DNA of 64,000 nucleotides from Lachnospiraceae bacterium (GTDB lineage Bacteria > Bacillota > Clostridia > Lachnospirales > Lachnospiraceae). Below are positions 43,301 through 52,466 of this stretch, piece by piece. Numbering within the stretch: the first letter of the stretch is position 1; every line of letters begins with the position of its first letter. The translations under genes were made by a program, and so were the position numbers. The notes beneath the pieces are model-generated. The model worked only from the letters and a program-made list of their open reading frames with translations, was not told where the DNA came from and made no database searches. The DNA lies in contig JAHZFJ010000019.1 of assembly GCA_019421365.1 (NCBI GenBank), positions 17,370 to 81,369 of the forward strand, written 5' to 3'.

Positions 43301-44857
43301 ATGAAACAACTTATCGTAGCATTAGTAGGAGAAACAGGTAGTGGAAAATCAACATTTGCAGCAATGTGTACTGAAGAAGAGGTTCACACCATAATAGCAG
43401 GAATTAACGGAAAAAAAGGTACAACCAAAAACAATAAAAGAATGGTTTATTCAAAAGATATCGAATTTGATATTACTAAGTTTAAACAGTCATATGAAAA
43501 CAGAGATTCTATTTTTAGTATGCCTCTAAGTTCAAATATTGAATTAAACCCTTTCGATGCCTTAACATTATTAGATACGCAAGGTTTAAATGACTGGAAA
43601 ACTGATACTGAGAAAGAAAAAGTTTTTAATGATGTTATAAAAGCTTGTGACGAAGCAGATATTATTTTTATAATGATTCCAGAAGGTGGTAGTGTAGTTA
43701 CTACCAATGATATATTATACAAAATCTTTGATCAGTATTGTCATAAACCAATTGTATTTATTGGTAAAGCACAGCAAGCCAGAGTGAAATATTTAGGGAA
43801 AGAAAGCAGTATACCTCAATTAAAAATTGACGTTCAATCTAACATAGATAAATATAGTAATATCTATAATAAATTAGGAGAAATTATTATAAATGTTCCA
43901 TTACCAGAATATGTAGGTATAAGTCCATTATTGTGTATGCTCCCCAATAGTGAAGAATTATCATCAGATATAGATGCAGAAAATCGATTAAGTGACAATA
44001 ATGATTTAAAAAAATGCATCAACGATATACTTCAATATGCAATTAATCTACAAAAAGTACTATTAGATGAAATGCGTGACGAATATGTAAAAAACAATCA
44101 GACCGAATTACAAAATGTTGTAAATAAGCTGTCCTCTGTAAGTTATATAGCTAATAATTTAGTAAATGTAACTGGGCGCCCATTGTGCAGGCCTTATGTT
44201 AGAAATAGTAAATACAAGGTGACAACAGATATTGAATATAGTTGGCAGGGTGGTACACCATGGGTATACCCAGTTTGTGGTGGCGACTATACATATGCCG
44301 CAAATGATGTATATACAAATATAAAAAAAATGATACATAATCTCTCAGCATCTGTCAAAGTTAAGAGTTCACTATTATCAGTTCTTGAATATATTTCAGA
44401 AGATAGGTGGACACCTGGGACTTCAAACTTACAATATTATTCATTTACAAGAGGTATACCTGTAAAGTGGATATTAGATTATAGAACAAATCTGTATAAG
44501 AATCATCCAAATTTATTCAGAGATGTAAGCAAAAACGATTTTGAAACTAATCCACAATGGGATTATTTGCGGAAAACTTCTTCGATGTTTAAAAATGATC
44601 ATAATGATTGGGATAAATATATGGATAAATTTTATTATTTTTCGGATGAACAGCAAGAATTAATTAAAAACAAGTTTTCACACAATGTATGGTCATCAAC
44701 TGTAATGATTAAATTGATAATAGCTTGTATTATAACTAGAATAGATTTTGTTGGTAAACTTAGTAATTCCTTAGTAGAAGAATTTTGGAAAAAAGCTTTT
44801 AATGATAATGGTAATTGTAAAGTGTGGGATATAACCGTAGATAATCAACCATTATAA
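43301..44857 (+). CDS. P-loop GTPase-like protein of unknown function, 518 aa
   Basis: N-terminal G-domain: G1 ALVGETGSGKSTF (P-loop at residues 10-18), possible G2 Thr at 41-42, G3 LLDTQGLND (DTQG 92-95), and FIGKAQQ (155-158) where N/TKxD is expected, so guanine specificity is uncertain. The remaining 340 residues match nothing I know. They contain a Trp/Tyr-rich section (YSWQGGTPWVYPVCGGDYTYAANDV, given here only as position 309-333) and a hydrophobic segment near 470-485 that could touch membrane. Codon use is more AT-rich than the neighbours. It is flanked by IS relics and followed by a DUF6037-like gene. Confidence 0.7.
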   Translation: MKQLIVALVGETGSGKSTFAAMCTEEEVHTIIAGINGKKGTTKNNKRMVYSKDIEFDITKFKQSYENRDSIFSMPLSSNIELNPFDALTLLDTQGLNDWKTDTEKEKVFNDVIKACDEADIIFIMIPEGGSVVTTNDILYKIFDQYCHKPIVFIGKAQQARVKYLGKESSIPQLKIDVQSNIDKYSNIYNKLGEIIINVPLPEYVGISPLLCMLPNSEELSSDIDAENRLSDNNDLKKCINDILQYAINLQKVLLDEMRDEYVKNNQTELQNVVNKLSSVSYIANNLVNVTGRPLCRPYVRNSKYKVTTDIEYSWQGGTPWVYPVCGGDYTYAANDVYTNIKKMIHNLSASVKVKSSLLSVLEYISEDRWTPGTSNLQYYSFTRGIPVKWILDYRTNLYKNHPNLFRDVSKNDFETNPQWDYLRKTSSMFKNDHNDWDKYMDKFYYFSDEQQELIKNKFSHNVWSSTVMIKLIIACIITRIDFVGKLSNSLVEEFWKKAFNDNGNCKVWDITVDNQPL

Positions 44858-44910
44858 GTTGACGTAAATGATATTTAATGTTCATCCGCTTACAAAAATT
44901 TGAATATTAA

Positions 44911-45048
44911 ATGTTATTTAATAACTTGTTTTATAATAAAGAGCCTATGGAAGTTATGAATCTATTAAGTTGCTATGAAATTCCGAGCGAAGATTTCGGA
45001 GCTGTTATGATTTATTCAGGAGATTGGAATGCTAAAGATTTTAATTAA
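44911..45048 (+). CDS. Small ORF between the GTPase-like and DUF6037-like genes, 45 aa
   Basis: An open frame beginning MLFNNLFYNKEPMEVMNLL and ending YSGDWNAKDFN, located in the 214-base gap. It has no clear ribosome binding site. The second half looks protein-like (CYEIPSEDFGAVMIYSGDW). It may be a small accessory gene or the 3' end of a lost gene. No family recognised. Confidence 0.3.
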   Translation: MLFNNLFYNKEPMEVMNLLSCYEIPSEDFGAVMIYSGDWNAKDFN

Positions 45049-45071
45049 AGCATCGTGAAAAAGGAGTATGT

Positions 45072-45710
45072 ATGGATAATGTATTTGAAAATCTAAAGTT
45101 GTTAAAGCAAGATATGAAAGCTAAAGGTTGGGTAATAGATGCATTTACTTTTCATTTTAAACAACAAAAGTACATCGTTTTAGTGAAGTTGTTTGAAAAA
45201 GATGAAAAAGTACCTGAGTATTTGCTAGTAAAATTAGAATTTCTTAAAGAAATAGATTTTTTGGATAAACTTGCGGTCTATGCTAATTCAAAGAAGTTGT
45301 TTATTGACGCAAAAACGTTAAGGGAATACTTTGGCATTGAATATAGTGAGAATCTTGGAGATATACTATACCAGTTTAATAAAATTCTTGCGGGATTTAT
45401 TCCAACAGAAGTAAAGGAAAGAAAAACTCAACTTCAAGAAGAAGCAATGTTACGCTCACTAAGTAAAAGTGATTCCGAAGACCCTCGGAGGAAATATTGT
45501 TTTGCAGTTATGAGAAATCCTAAAAGAAGTGATGGGAAGTCAGGCCAAAGAAGTCCATTTAATGATAATAAAACCAGATTATACAGACCCAATTTATATG
45601 AACTATTAGGTAGCGATAAAAATTTAAGTTTTCGATATTCGTTGAATCCAGATGATGAGAGAACCGATGAAATTATCGTTGCTAATTGGACAAAAAATCA
45701 AGGGAATTAA
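45072..45710 (+). CDS. DUF6037-like protein, 212 aa
   Basis: The start FENLKLLKQDMKAKGWVIDAFTFHF, the central YIVLVKLFE and KLEFLKE, and a basic, polar C-terminal half (KYCFAVMRNPKRSDGKSGQRS) recall the uncharacterised DUF6037 family (from memory, not searched). The C-terminal part resembles an end-of-protein that recognises a partner or nucleic acid, but that is a guess. AAAGGAG precedes the ATG. The gene has its own terminator and lies 214 bases after the GTPase-like gene. Confidence 0.6.
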   Translation: MDNVFENLKLLKQDMKAKGWVIDAFTFHFKQQKYIVLVKLFEKDEKVPEYLLVKLEFLKEIDFLDKLAVYANSKKLFIDAKTLREYFGIEYSENLGDILYQFNKILAGFIPTEVKERKTQLQEEAMLRSLSKSDSEDPRRKYCFAVMRNPKRSDGKSGQRSPFNDNKTRLYRPNLYELLGSDKNLSFRYSLNPDDERTDEIIVANWTKNQGN

Positions 45711-45727
45711 ATATTACATAGAATAGA

Positions 45728-45760
45728 GCATCCGCTAATTATTGCAGGATGCTTTTTTTG
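45728..45760 (+). terminator. Intrinsic terminator after the DUF6037-like gene
   Basis: GCATCC pairs with GGATGC around a 13-base loop, followed by seven T. Confidence 0.85.
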
Positions 45761-45801
45761 TTCAAAATGGAAAAGCTAGAATTTATGATATGATCCTCCT
45801 T

Positions 45802-46558
45802 AAGTCAATGTCATTAAGTTAAGAAAAAAAGAACGCTTACATCGATAAAAGTAGATGTAAACGTTCTTTTTCACATTTACTAGGCATATAAAAAATTTTA
45901 AAAAACACTTGACAAATAGTCAGAAATTTGCGGCTTCGCCCTTTAAATATAAAGATTTAGAGGGAGAACGCATATGAAACCAGCCAAAGTAAAAGATATA
46001 CTGTCACACATAATAAGTACTTTATCAGATGATCCATCTGATTTTTTACAAAATCCATCAAAGGATTTTTCAAGGAATCGAAAACTATCTTTTAACTCAA
46101 TTATTATTAGCAAGCATTCATAGTAAAAAGCAAGATTTTATACTTCAAGAAATTTTTTCGAAGTTAATTATGTACAATTTTGCGGCTTTAATATCTTATC
46201 AAGTAGAACAACCGAAAAGAAAAAGAATTAATTTTGCTAAAGCGGCACATTTTTGTTATCAGTTTTTTTAGGACAAAATTTCTGAAAGAAGTCTTTTGAA
46301 TATCGTACAAAAATTTATGTCACCAATACGTCCTGGCAGAGTATTTGAAAGACATCAAAATATAAAAAATGCTGTCGGGTTTGCATATAGAATTTCCTAA
46401 CAACAACTTTTTATATCTATAAGTTTTACAGATGGCTTATTACGTCATCTGCTTTTGGTGTGTTTAAATCATAAAAAAGGTGAACACCTTTTCATTGCGT
46501 TCACCATTTTTTGCTGCAATAACCTAATCCTAAATACTTAACTTAACGACATTGACTT
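45802..46558. mobile_element. IS4-family element, internally deleted relic
   Basis: Terminal inverted repeats of 22 bases at 45802-45823 and 46537-46558 differ at one position. Inside each end is a hairpin: AAGAACG-TTACATC with its complement at about 45828-45872, and GGTGAAC/GTTCACC at about 46479-46505. The element is about half the length of an intact IS4-type element. It forms the right border of the GTPase/DUF6037 island. Confidence 0.85.
45974..46400 (+). pseudogene. IS4-family transposase, remnant
   Basis: The N-terminus (KPAKVKDILSHIISTLSDD, FSRNRKLSF) ends at a stop at 46121. A second frame (46029-46271) supplies the C-terminal LQEIFSKLIMYNFAALISYQ and KRKRINFAKAAHFCYQFF, and a further stretch to 46400 gives VQKFMSPIRPGRVFER and GFAYRIS, the typical tail of IS4-type transposases. 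The whole DDE centre is deleted and the reading frame is broken, so it is inactive. Confidence 0.85.
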
Positions 46559-46730
46559 GACAGGGAGCATATCAGAATACACCTTCTAGCTTTTTTAGTA
46601 AATTAGTACTATGTCTCATGATATTACGCTAATTGTAAGGACAGAACAATCTTTATGCAGTAGTTAATGCTTGTCAGAGGAGAGTATTTAAGGTAATATT
46701 AATAGTAGAAATGTAAAAAGGAGAGATTCC

Positions 46731-47654
46731 ATGTCTAATTTTTGCTTAAAATGCGGAAAACTACTGGAAAAAGATGGTTTTTGTTTGGAGTGTATTGAAT
46801 TATCTGAAAAAGATGGAATTATTCAAGATTCATCTGAAGTAAATGCTGCTGTATCAAAGGATCAACCAAATGCTGTTACCAACAAAAAAGCATATGAACA
46901 GATATCGAATGAGCAACAATTGAAACAAAAATCAAAAGTTAGTTTAGTAAAGATATTGTTAGTAGTAATTGTAACAGTAGGGATATGTGTAGCTGGAATC
47001 TATGCGGTTTCTATATTAGCTGATGATTTAGGTAAGAAGAGTGCCACCGATGTTACGAGTTCGAATCAGACGGAGATACTAGAACAAGAGATTGAAGAAT
47101 CCTTAGAAGAGGAAGAAGCACAAGCTGAGTCAGCTGATTCGTATGTATACGAGGCCGATTATGATGAAATTATGCAAGCGGGTGAACCAAGTAATGCATA
47201 TACTTTATTTGCAGCAACAAAAGAAGATGTTGTCCCAATAATAGATGAATATTTTGTTGAACAGGGTCTTAACATGAACTATGAAACAGATATGGACAAC
47301 ACTTATGAAATGGTAGAGGAAGAGAAAATCACATATTATGAGACTTTCTCTATGTGGTCAGAGAATGAAGACGATCCAGAACTTTATTTTATTTCTTCTG
47401 ATACTGTTACGGGCAAACTGTTATATGTTGGGGTATACAGAGAAGGCCAAGAAGAAGCGATACAGCTAATTAGAAAGAGCCTCGAAACAATTGATCCAAA
47501 TCTAACCCCAGAACAATTACAAGAAACATGTGATAATATGATTAATTCTACGGACTATGTTGATGAAATCTGCGGAGATTATGAAGTACAAGGTGGTTTT
47601 ATAGAAGAGCAGAACCTTTACTATTATTACATAGTAAGCTTATTAGATAATTGA
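46731..47654 (+). CDS. Zinc-ribbon membrane protein, 307 aa
   Basis: Starts with a zinc ribbon CLKCGK...CLEC (residues 4-20), a polar linker with Gln/Lys, one transmembrane helix (about residues 77-99), a long acidic Glu-rich stalk (about 110-145) and an extracellular domain of about 160 residues with no named family. The topology is like other clostridial zinc_ribbon_2 anchor proteins whose external part senses or binds something. AAGGAGAG precedes the ATG. A MITE-like element begins 3 bases after the stop codon. Confidence 0.75.
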   Translation: MSNFCLKCGKLLEKDGFCLECIELSEKDGIIQDSSEVNAAVSKDQPNAVTNKKAYEQISNEQQLKQKSKVSLVKILLVVIVTVGICVAGIYAVSILADDLGKKSATDVTSSNQTEILEQEIEESLEEEEAQAESADSYVYEADYDEIMQAGEPSNAYTLFAATKEDVVPIIDEYFVEQGLNMNYETDMDNTYEMVEEEKITYYETFSMWSENEDDPELYFISSDTVTGKLLYVGVYREGQEEAIQLIRKSLETIDPNLTPEQLQETCDNMINSTDYVDEICGDYEVQGGFIEEQNLYYYYIVSLLDN

Positions 47655-47656
47655 TA

Positions 47657-47855
47657 GTCAATTGCGAAACTCTTCTCCATGTCGACAACATATCTGTGTT
47701 TTAAGGCTGCCTACTACAATTGCCTTAAAATTGTGTTACTTACCCATACAATAAAGTGCATTTTATGTGACGTAATCACAATTCAGGGAATTGTAACGGC
47801 TGACATAAAACACATTGATATGTTTGTCGCCATTACAAAGAGTTTCGCAATTGAC
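47657..47855. mobile_element. MITE-like element with 18-bp perfect inverted repeats (copy A)
   Basis: GTCAATTGCGAAACTCTT at 47657-47674 has its exact reverse complement at 47838-47855. The 199-bp element has no coding frame of its own. Inner hairpins include AAGGC...GCCTT and the GACATA...TATGTT palindrome. Its right end is repeated at 18555-18619 (copy B) and its left end, inverted, at 55441-55518 (copy C), so it is a small non-autonomous repeat family. Confidence 0.85.
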
Positions 47856-47868
47856 CATTGGATAATTA

Positions 47869-47922
47869 AGAAAGGAGCTATCTGCTAAAGTGAAATACTT
47901 AGCTAGAAAGCTCCTTTTCTGT
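47869..47922. terminator. Bidirectional terminator
   Basis: AAAGGAGCT pairs with AGCTCCTTT, with CTAA/TTAG inside, between the zinc-ribbon gene with its repeat and the convergent DedA gene. Confidence 0.75.
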
Positions 47923-47933
47923 TATTATGATAT

Positions 47934-48557
47934 TTAGTTTTGCTCATTGGATTCGGTTTCAGATGCTTTGTTTTTACGACGAGAAAGTTTTTTAAACATA
48001 AGAATTCCGACAATACCTACAATTAAGGGGATTAGAATATGTTTGTATTCATTATAATAGGTGTAGGCTAACTGCCAATTATCCTGTAAGAAATATCCTG
48101 TTCCGATTAGCATGGTGTTCCAGATGGTGATGCCAATGAAAGAAGATAATAGGAAAACAGAATAACTTTGCTTCATTGTTCCGCTTATGAATGCTATGTA
48201 AGTTCGACATATAGGAATAACCCTAGCGAAGCAAACAGCAGATGCACCATATTGTTCAAATTTACTATAGGATGAATTAAGCCCTTTTTTTGTTTTCGGA
48301 AATTTCTTAACTAAACGATCAAGTAATGCTGATCCACCGTAACAACCAATTACATAGCAGATAGTGGTCCCTATAAGACCTGCAATCACGCTAGCAGTTA
48401 GTATTACAAAGAAATGAATATTCTGAGCACTTGCGATTGCACCGGAGAATGGAAGGACAATTTCACTAGATACAGGAAAGCAAGCATATTCAAGCATAAT
48501 AATTAGGAACATAGCAATTAATCCATATTCAGATATTAAATTGGTTAAGAATTCCAT
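47934..48557 (-). CDS. DedA/SNARE-associated family membrane protein, 207 aa
   Basis: DedA (undecaprenyl-phosphate flippase superfamily) pattern: MLEYACFPVSSEIVLPFSGAIA, GSALLDRLVKKFPKTKKGLN, and FARVIPICRTYIAFISGTMKQSYSVF with the conserved Arg residues in the re-entrant region. Four or five membrane helices and a basic tail. Members recycle the lipid carrier for wall synthesis and affect membrane potential and drug tolerance. TGGAGTG precedes the ATG. Confidence 0.9.
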   Translation of the reverse strand: MEFLTNLISEYGLIAMFLIIMLEYACFPVSSEIVLPFSGAIASAQNIHFFVILTASVIAGLIGTTICYVIGCYGGSALLDRLVKKFPKTKKGLNSSYSKFEQYGASAVCFARVIPICRTYIAFISGTMKQSYSVFLLSSFIGITIWNTMLIGTGYFLQDNWQLAYTYYNEYKHILIPLIVGIVGILMFKKLSRRKNKASETESNEQN

Positions 48558-48798
48558 CGTTCACTCCACGAATTCTTTTTTGAAAGTATATTACTAGCAG
48601 TGATAAAAAATGCTTAACAAGTTAATATTATCTTTATTTAATCGAGTTTGACGTATAAAAGGGACAAGTATATCATATATATGTTAGTGGCTTGTAATAA
48701 TATTGTTATACTATTGACACAAATATACCACAAAACACTTATAGATTTATACATAAATTGAAATAAGTGGAATCACAGCATGACACTTGGAGGTTAAT

Positions 48799-50391
48799 AT
48801 GAAAGAACTTATACTAAGAATGCAAAAGAGGAGTAAGCATTTGCTAATACTCTCTGTTATCTTATTGGTTTTGTATGGAGCTAAATCGATGAATCAAGCT
48901 GAAGCTGCTTCTAACTATCCATACGTGATTAAGGTTAATAAGCAACAGAATACTGTAACTATCTATGGTAAAGATAGTAAAGGCAAATATACAGTACCTG
49001 TCAAGGCAATGATTTGTTCTACAGGTTCTGATACCCCTTTAGGGACGTATCGTACACCAGCAAAATATAGATGGAAGTTACTGTTAGATAATGTGTGGGG
49101 GCAATACAGCACGAGAATCACAGGAGGAATTCTATTCCATTCTGTCTGGTACTATAAACAAGACCCATCTACACTATCAGCAGTGCAATATAATAAGCTT
49201 GGAACTATGTGTTCTCATGGCTGTATACGTTTGACTGTTGCAGATGCCAAATGGATTTATGATAATTGTCCTATTGGTACAACAGTTACTATATATAATA
49301 GTAAAAATCCAGGACCACTTGGTAAACCAGTTGCAATTAAGTTACCGACAAACACTGGTTGGGATCCAACAGATGTATACAATAAGAATAATCCGTTTAA
49401 TGGTAAGAAGCCGACTATTAGTGGTGCGAAGAACAAGACTGTTGAATATGGTACTAAAGTTGATTTATTAAAGGGTGTAACAGCGAAGAATACTACAGGT
49501 TTTAGCATAACTTCACGCATTAAAGTTTCAGGTAAAGTTAATACGAAGAAAGCAGGCAAATATAAGATTACGTATTCCGTTATCGATGAGATAGGAAGAT
49601 CCGCTAAGAAAACAGTTACATACACCGTCGTCGGAGGAGAAGATAAAGACGATGAAGAAGTAGTAGAGGTGGTTGGAACACCTAAGATTTCTGGTGTAGT
49701 TGATAAAGTTATAGATGGTAATACAAAAGTCACAAAGAAACTTGCTCTAGAGGGAGTAACAGCAACTATCGGAGACAAGGCAGTAGATAATAGCAAGATT
49801 ACAGTCATAATCACAGATAATAAGGACGATTCATACACAATAACTTATGAATTGGTTGCTTCTGATGGTAAATCAGATAAAGTAGAGGCTAAGATAATTG
49901 TAGATAAAAAAGCACCAGTCATTAAGGGAGCGGTTGATAAAGAAATTTCTTGGGAAGTAGAAGTTGATCGTGACATGGCATTAGAAGGTGTGAAGATATC
50001 TGATAATGTAAGTAAGATGTCTGTAGATGATATTGAGGTAACAATTAAAGAAAAAGAAGATATGTATATTGTTACGTATACTGCAAAGGATGGCGTAGGT
50101 AATAAAACTTCAGTTGTTGTTAACTTCATTAAAAAGGATTACCTTCGTTTTGAAGGAATAGTAGATCGCATAGCTAAGAGCGATGAAGTTGTAGACCGAG
50201 CTTTCGCGTTAAAGGGAGTAAAGGCATATTATAATGAGAAAGATGTCACCGACTTAATCGAAGTTCGTTTTAAACCTGTCTATGATGAAGAAGATGTTAT
50301 CGTAGAATATAAGGTTACGTATATTATATGTGATAAAGTAAATAATGATATACGAGCTACTGCTAAGATTACAGTAATAAAAGAAGAGTAA
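48799..50391 (+). CDS. L,D-transpeptidase (YkuD) with Ig-like repeats, 530 aa
   Basis: Start chosen at the ATG after GGAGG; a TTG twelve bases earlier overlaps that site. A membrane/signal segment (about residues 13-34) is followed by a YkuD catalytic domain: HSVWYYKQ and SHGCIRLTVADAKWIY with the catalytic Cys in the HGCIR motif. Three to four Ig-like beta domains follow (DUF5011/HYR-like, with KKAGKYKITYSVIDEIG and similar units). It should cross-link peptidoglycan 3-3 or anchor proteins outside the cell. Monocistronic with a terminator. Confidence 0.9.
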   Translation: MKELILRMQKRSKHLLILSVILLVLYGAKSMNQAEAASNYPYVIKVNKQQNTVTIYGKDSKGKYTVPVKAMICSTGSDTPLGTYRTPAKYRWKLLLDNVWGQYSTRITGGILFHSVWYYKQDPSTLSAVQYNKLGTMCSHGCIRLTVADAKWIYDNCPIGTTVTIYNSKNPGPLGKPVAIKLPTNTGWDPTDVYNKNNPFNGKKPTISGAKNKTVEYGTKVDLLKGVTAKNTTGFSITSRIKVSGKVNTKKAGKYKITYSVIDEIGRSAKKTVTYTVVGGEDKDDEEVVEVVGTPKISGVVDKVIDGNTKVTKKLALEGVTATIGDKAVDNSKITVIITDNKDDSYTITYELVASDGKSDKVEAKIIVDKKAPVIKGAVDKEISWEVEVDRDMALEGVKISDNVSKMSVDDIEVTIKEKEDMYIVTYTAKDGVGNKTSVVVNFIKKDYLRFEGIVDRIAKSDEVVDRAFALKGVKAYYNEKDVTDLIEVRFKPVYDEEDVIVEYKVTYIICDKVNNDIRATAKITVIKEE

Positions 50392-50407
50392 AACTTATAT
50401 TATGAAG

Positions 50408-50455
50408 AGGGGCTTATGCAAAATTATGAATTTTTGCATAAGCCCTTTAATATTT
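50408..50455 (+). terminator. Intrinsic terminator after the L,D-transpeptidase gene
   Basis: GGGCTTATGCAAAA pairs with TTTTGCATAAGCCC, then TTTAATATTTAT. Confidence 0.88.
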
Positions 50456-50702
50456 ATATGTGACGTTGTCTTTCTATTTCTAATAAATTTATTAAAAATG
50501 AAAAAAGAAGTTGAAAAAAGGTTATAATCTAGGTATACTTTAAATATTGACTGTAACTCACTCGTGTACTATATTTTGAAAATTAGTCAAGGTTTGTCAA
50601 TAATGTAGTACACTAAGTTACAAAAGATATACATGTTAGAATGTCAGTTGTACAACAATAAGTTTGGAATTTATATGTGTACAAGTTTGACTAGGAGGTC
50701 AG

Positions 50703-51839
50703 ATGTACAAGTTAATAAAGAGAGATGGCATGGCAAAACGTGGAGAATTTCACACAGTTCATGGAACAATCCAGACTCCTGTATTTATGAACGTTGGAAC
50801 TTGCGCAGCAATTAAGGGTGGAGTATCTACAGAAGATTTACAAGGATTAAAGACGCAAGTGGAGTTATCCAATACGTATCATCTACATGTACGTACAGGG
50901 GATAAAGTAATTAAGCAACTTGGAGGTCTTCATAAGTTTATGGTTTGGGACAAGCCAATCTTAACAGATTCAGGTGGATTCCAAGTGTTTTCATTATCAG
51001 GACTTCGTAAAATTAAAGAAGAGGGTGTGTATTTTAACTCTCATATTGATGGTCGTAAGATTTTCATGGGTCCAGAGGAGAGTATGCAGATTCAATCGAA
51101 TCTCGCTTCAACAATAGCTATGGCTTTTGATGAATGCCCACCGCATCCAGCAACTAGAGAATATATGCAGAATTCTGTCGATCGTACAACTAGATGGTTA
51201 GAACGTTGTAAAAAAGAGATGGCAAGACTGAATTCTTTAGAAGATACAATTAATAAAAATCAGATGTTATTTGGTATCAATCAAGGTGGTACTTACGAAG
51301 ATATCCGTATTGAACATGCAAAACGTATATCGGAATTGGATCTTGATGGATATGCACTTGGTGGACTTGCAGTTGGTGAGTCACACTCAGAAATGTATCG
51401 TATTATTGAAGAAACGGTACCATACTTACCGTTAGAAAAACCTACTTACCTTATGGGAGTTGGTACACCTGCGAATATCTTGGAAGCAGTAGATCGAGGA
51501 GTTGATTTCTTCGATTGTGTATACCCAACAAGAAATGGTAGACATGGTCATGCTTATACGAATCAAGGTAAGCTTAATCTAATGAATGCAAGATTTGAAT
51601 TAGATACAAGACCAATAGAAGAAGGATGTAATTGTCCGGCTTGTCAGAAATATAGTCGAGCTTATATAAGACATCTTTTGAAAGCAAAAGAAATGTTAGG
51701 TCTTCGCTTAATTGTAATGCACAACTTGTATTTCTATAATACAATGATGGAAGAGATTCGAGAAGCAATTGAACAAGGCAGATATAAAGAATATAAGAAA
51801 GCCAAATTAGATGGCTTCGAAGCGAATGGAGATAACTAA
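50703..51839 (+). CDS. tgt: tRNA-guanine transglycosylase, 378 aa
   Basis: Replaces G34 by preQ1 in tRNAs with GUN anticodons. Signatures: NTYHLHVRTGDKVI, LTDSGGFQVFSLSGLRKI (nucleophile region), GINQGGTYEDIR, YALGGLAVGESH, and the zinc site CNCPACQKYSRAYIRHL...H near residues 305-338. Length is normal. Start after AGGAGG with an ATG. yajC follows after 52 bases, the usual clostridial tgt-yajC pair. Confidence 0.95.
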   Translation: MYKLIKRDGMAKRGEFHTVHGTIQTPVFMNVGTCAAIKGGVSTEDLQGLKTQVELSNTYHLHVRTGDKVIKQLGGLHKFMVWDKPILTDSGGFQVFSLSGLRKIKEEGVYFNSHIDGRKIFMGPEESMQIQSNLASTIAMAFDECPPHPATREYMQNSVDRTTRWLERCKKEMARLNSLEDTINKNQMLFGINQGGTYEDIRIEHAKRISELDLDGYALGGLAVGESHSEMYRIIEETVPYLPLEKPTYLMGVGTPANILEAVDRGVDFFDCVYPTRNGRHGHAYTNQGKLNLMNARFELDTRPIEEGCNCPACQKYSRAYIRHLLKAKEMLGLRLIVMHNLYFYNTMMEEIREAIEQGRYKEYKKAKLDGFEANGDN

Positions 51840-51891
51840 AATTTCTTGACGAAAGTCATAGATTTTGAAGATATGTATAGGAGGAATGATC

Positions 51892-52218
51892 ATGAATTTA
51901 CCAGTATTAAATACTGCAACAACAACAACAGGGGGATCTACGGGTATCGTATTTACTCTTGGTTATTTAGTAATCATCGGTGCATTATTCTATTTTATTG
52001 CAATCAGACCACAGAAGAAACAACAAAAGGCACATGCAGCTATGTTAACAACAATAGCAAACGGTGATAGCGTATTAACTTCAAGTGGTTTCTATGGTGT
52101 TGTTATTGACGTTATGGAAGATGTTGTAATCGTTGAGTTTGGTAACAATAAAAACTGTAGAATTCCAATGCAAAAATCTGCAATTATTGAAGTCGAAAAA
52201 CCAGAAGAAAATAAATAA
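51892..52218 (+). CDS. yajC: Preprotein translocase subunit YajC, 108 aa
   Basis: Start set at the ATG seven bases after AGGAGG. One N-terminal membrane helix (about residues 15-36) followed by the signature FYFIAIRPQKKQQKAH and the YajC domain (LTTIANGDSVLTSSGFYGVV, VEFGNNKNCRIPMQKSAI). It forms part of the SecDF-YajC holotranslocon; its usual partner secDF lies 9.5 kb downstream here because a block of other genes separates them. Terminator follows. Confidence 0.93.
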   Translation: MNLPVLNTATTTTGGSTGIVFTLGYLVIIGALFYFIAIRPQKKQQKAHAAMLTTIANGDSVLTSSGFYGVVIDVMEDVVIVEFGNNKNCRIPMQKSAIIEVEKPEENK

Positions 52219-52223
52219 TGAAT

Positions 52224-52270
52224 AAAAAGGAGTTGGTGGATAAGCAAAAGTATCCAGCAACTCCTTTTTT
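52224..52270 (+). terminator. Intrinsic terminator after yajC
   Basis: AAAAAGGAGTTG pairs with CAACTCCTTTTT, with GGATA/TATCC inside, then T. Confidence 0.9.
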
Positions 52271-52466
52271 CTGTAGACAAAATGAAAATTCAAGGGTACT
52301 ATAATAAAGTATTCTTAAAAAGATAATTATAAACAATGATTTTTGCATATTACAGACTAGTTTTTGATATGCATGTGAGAAAGAATACTATAATGATAGT
52401 TTAGAGATAGTATGATTTGTAAGATACACGAAGTCTCAAGGCATTTGAAAGGGGAAATTTATTAAC

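Noticed and set aside
42254..46558. A single composite transposon carrying the GTPase-like pair
   Set aside because: The bordering elements belong to different families with unrelated ends, so they cannot have moved the pair jointly as one unit.
47679..47888. 69-codon frame inside the MITE-like element
   Set aside because: Its codons are made of the inverted repeat and hairpins, it lacks a ribosome binding site, and it runs through the element's end.
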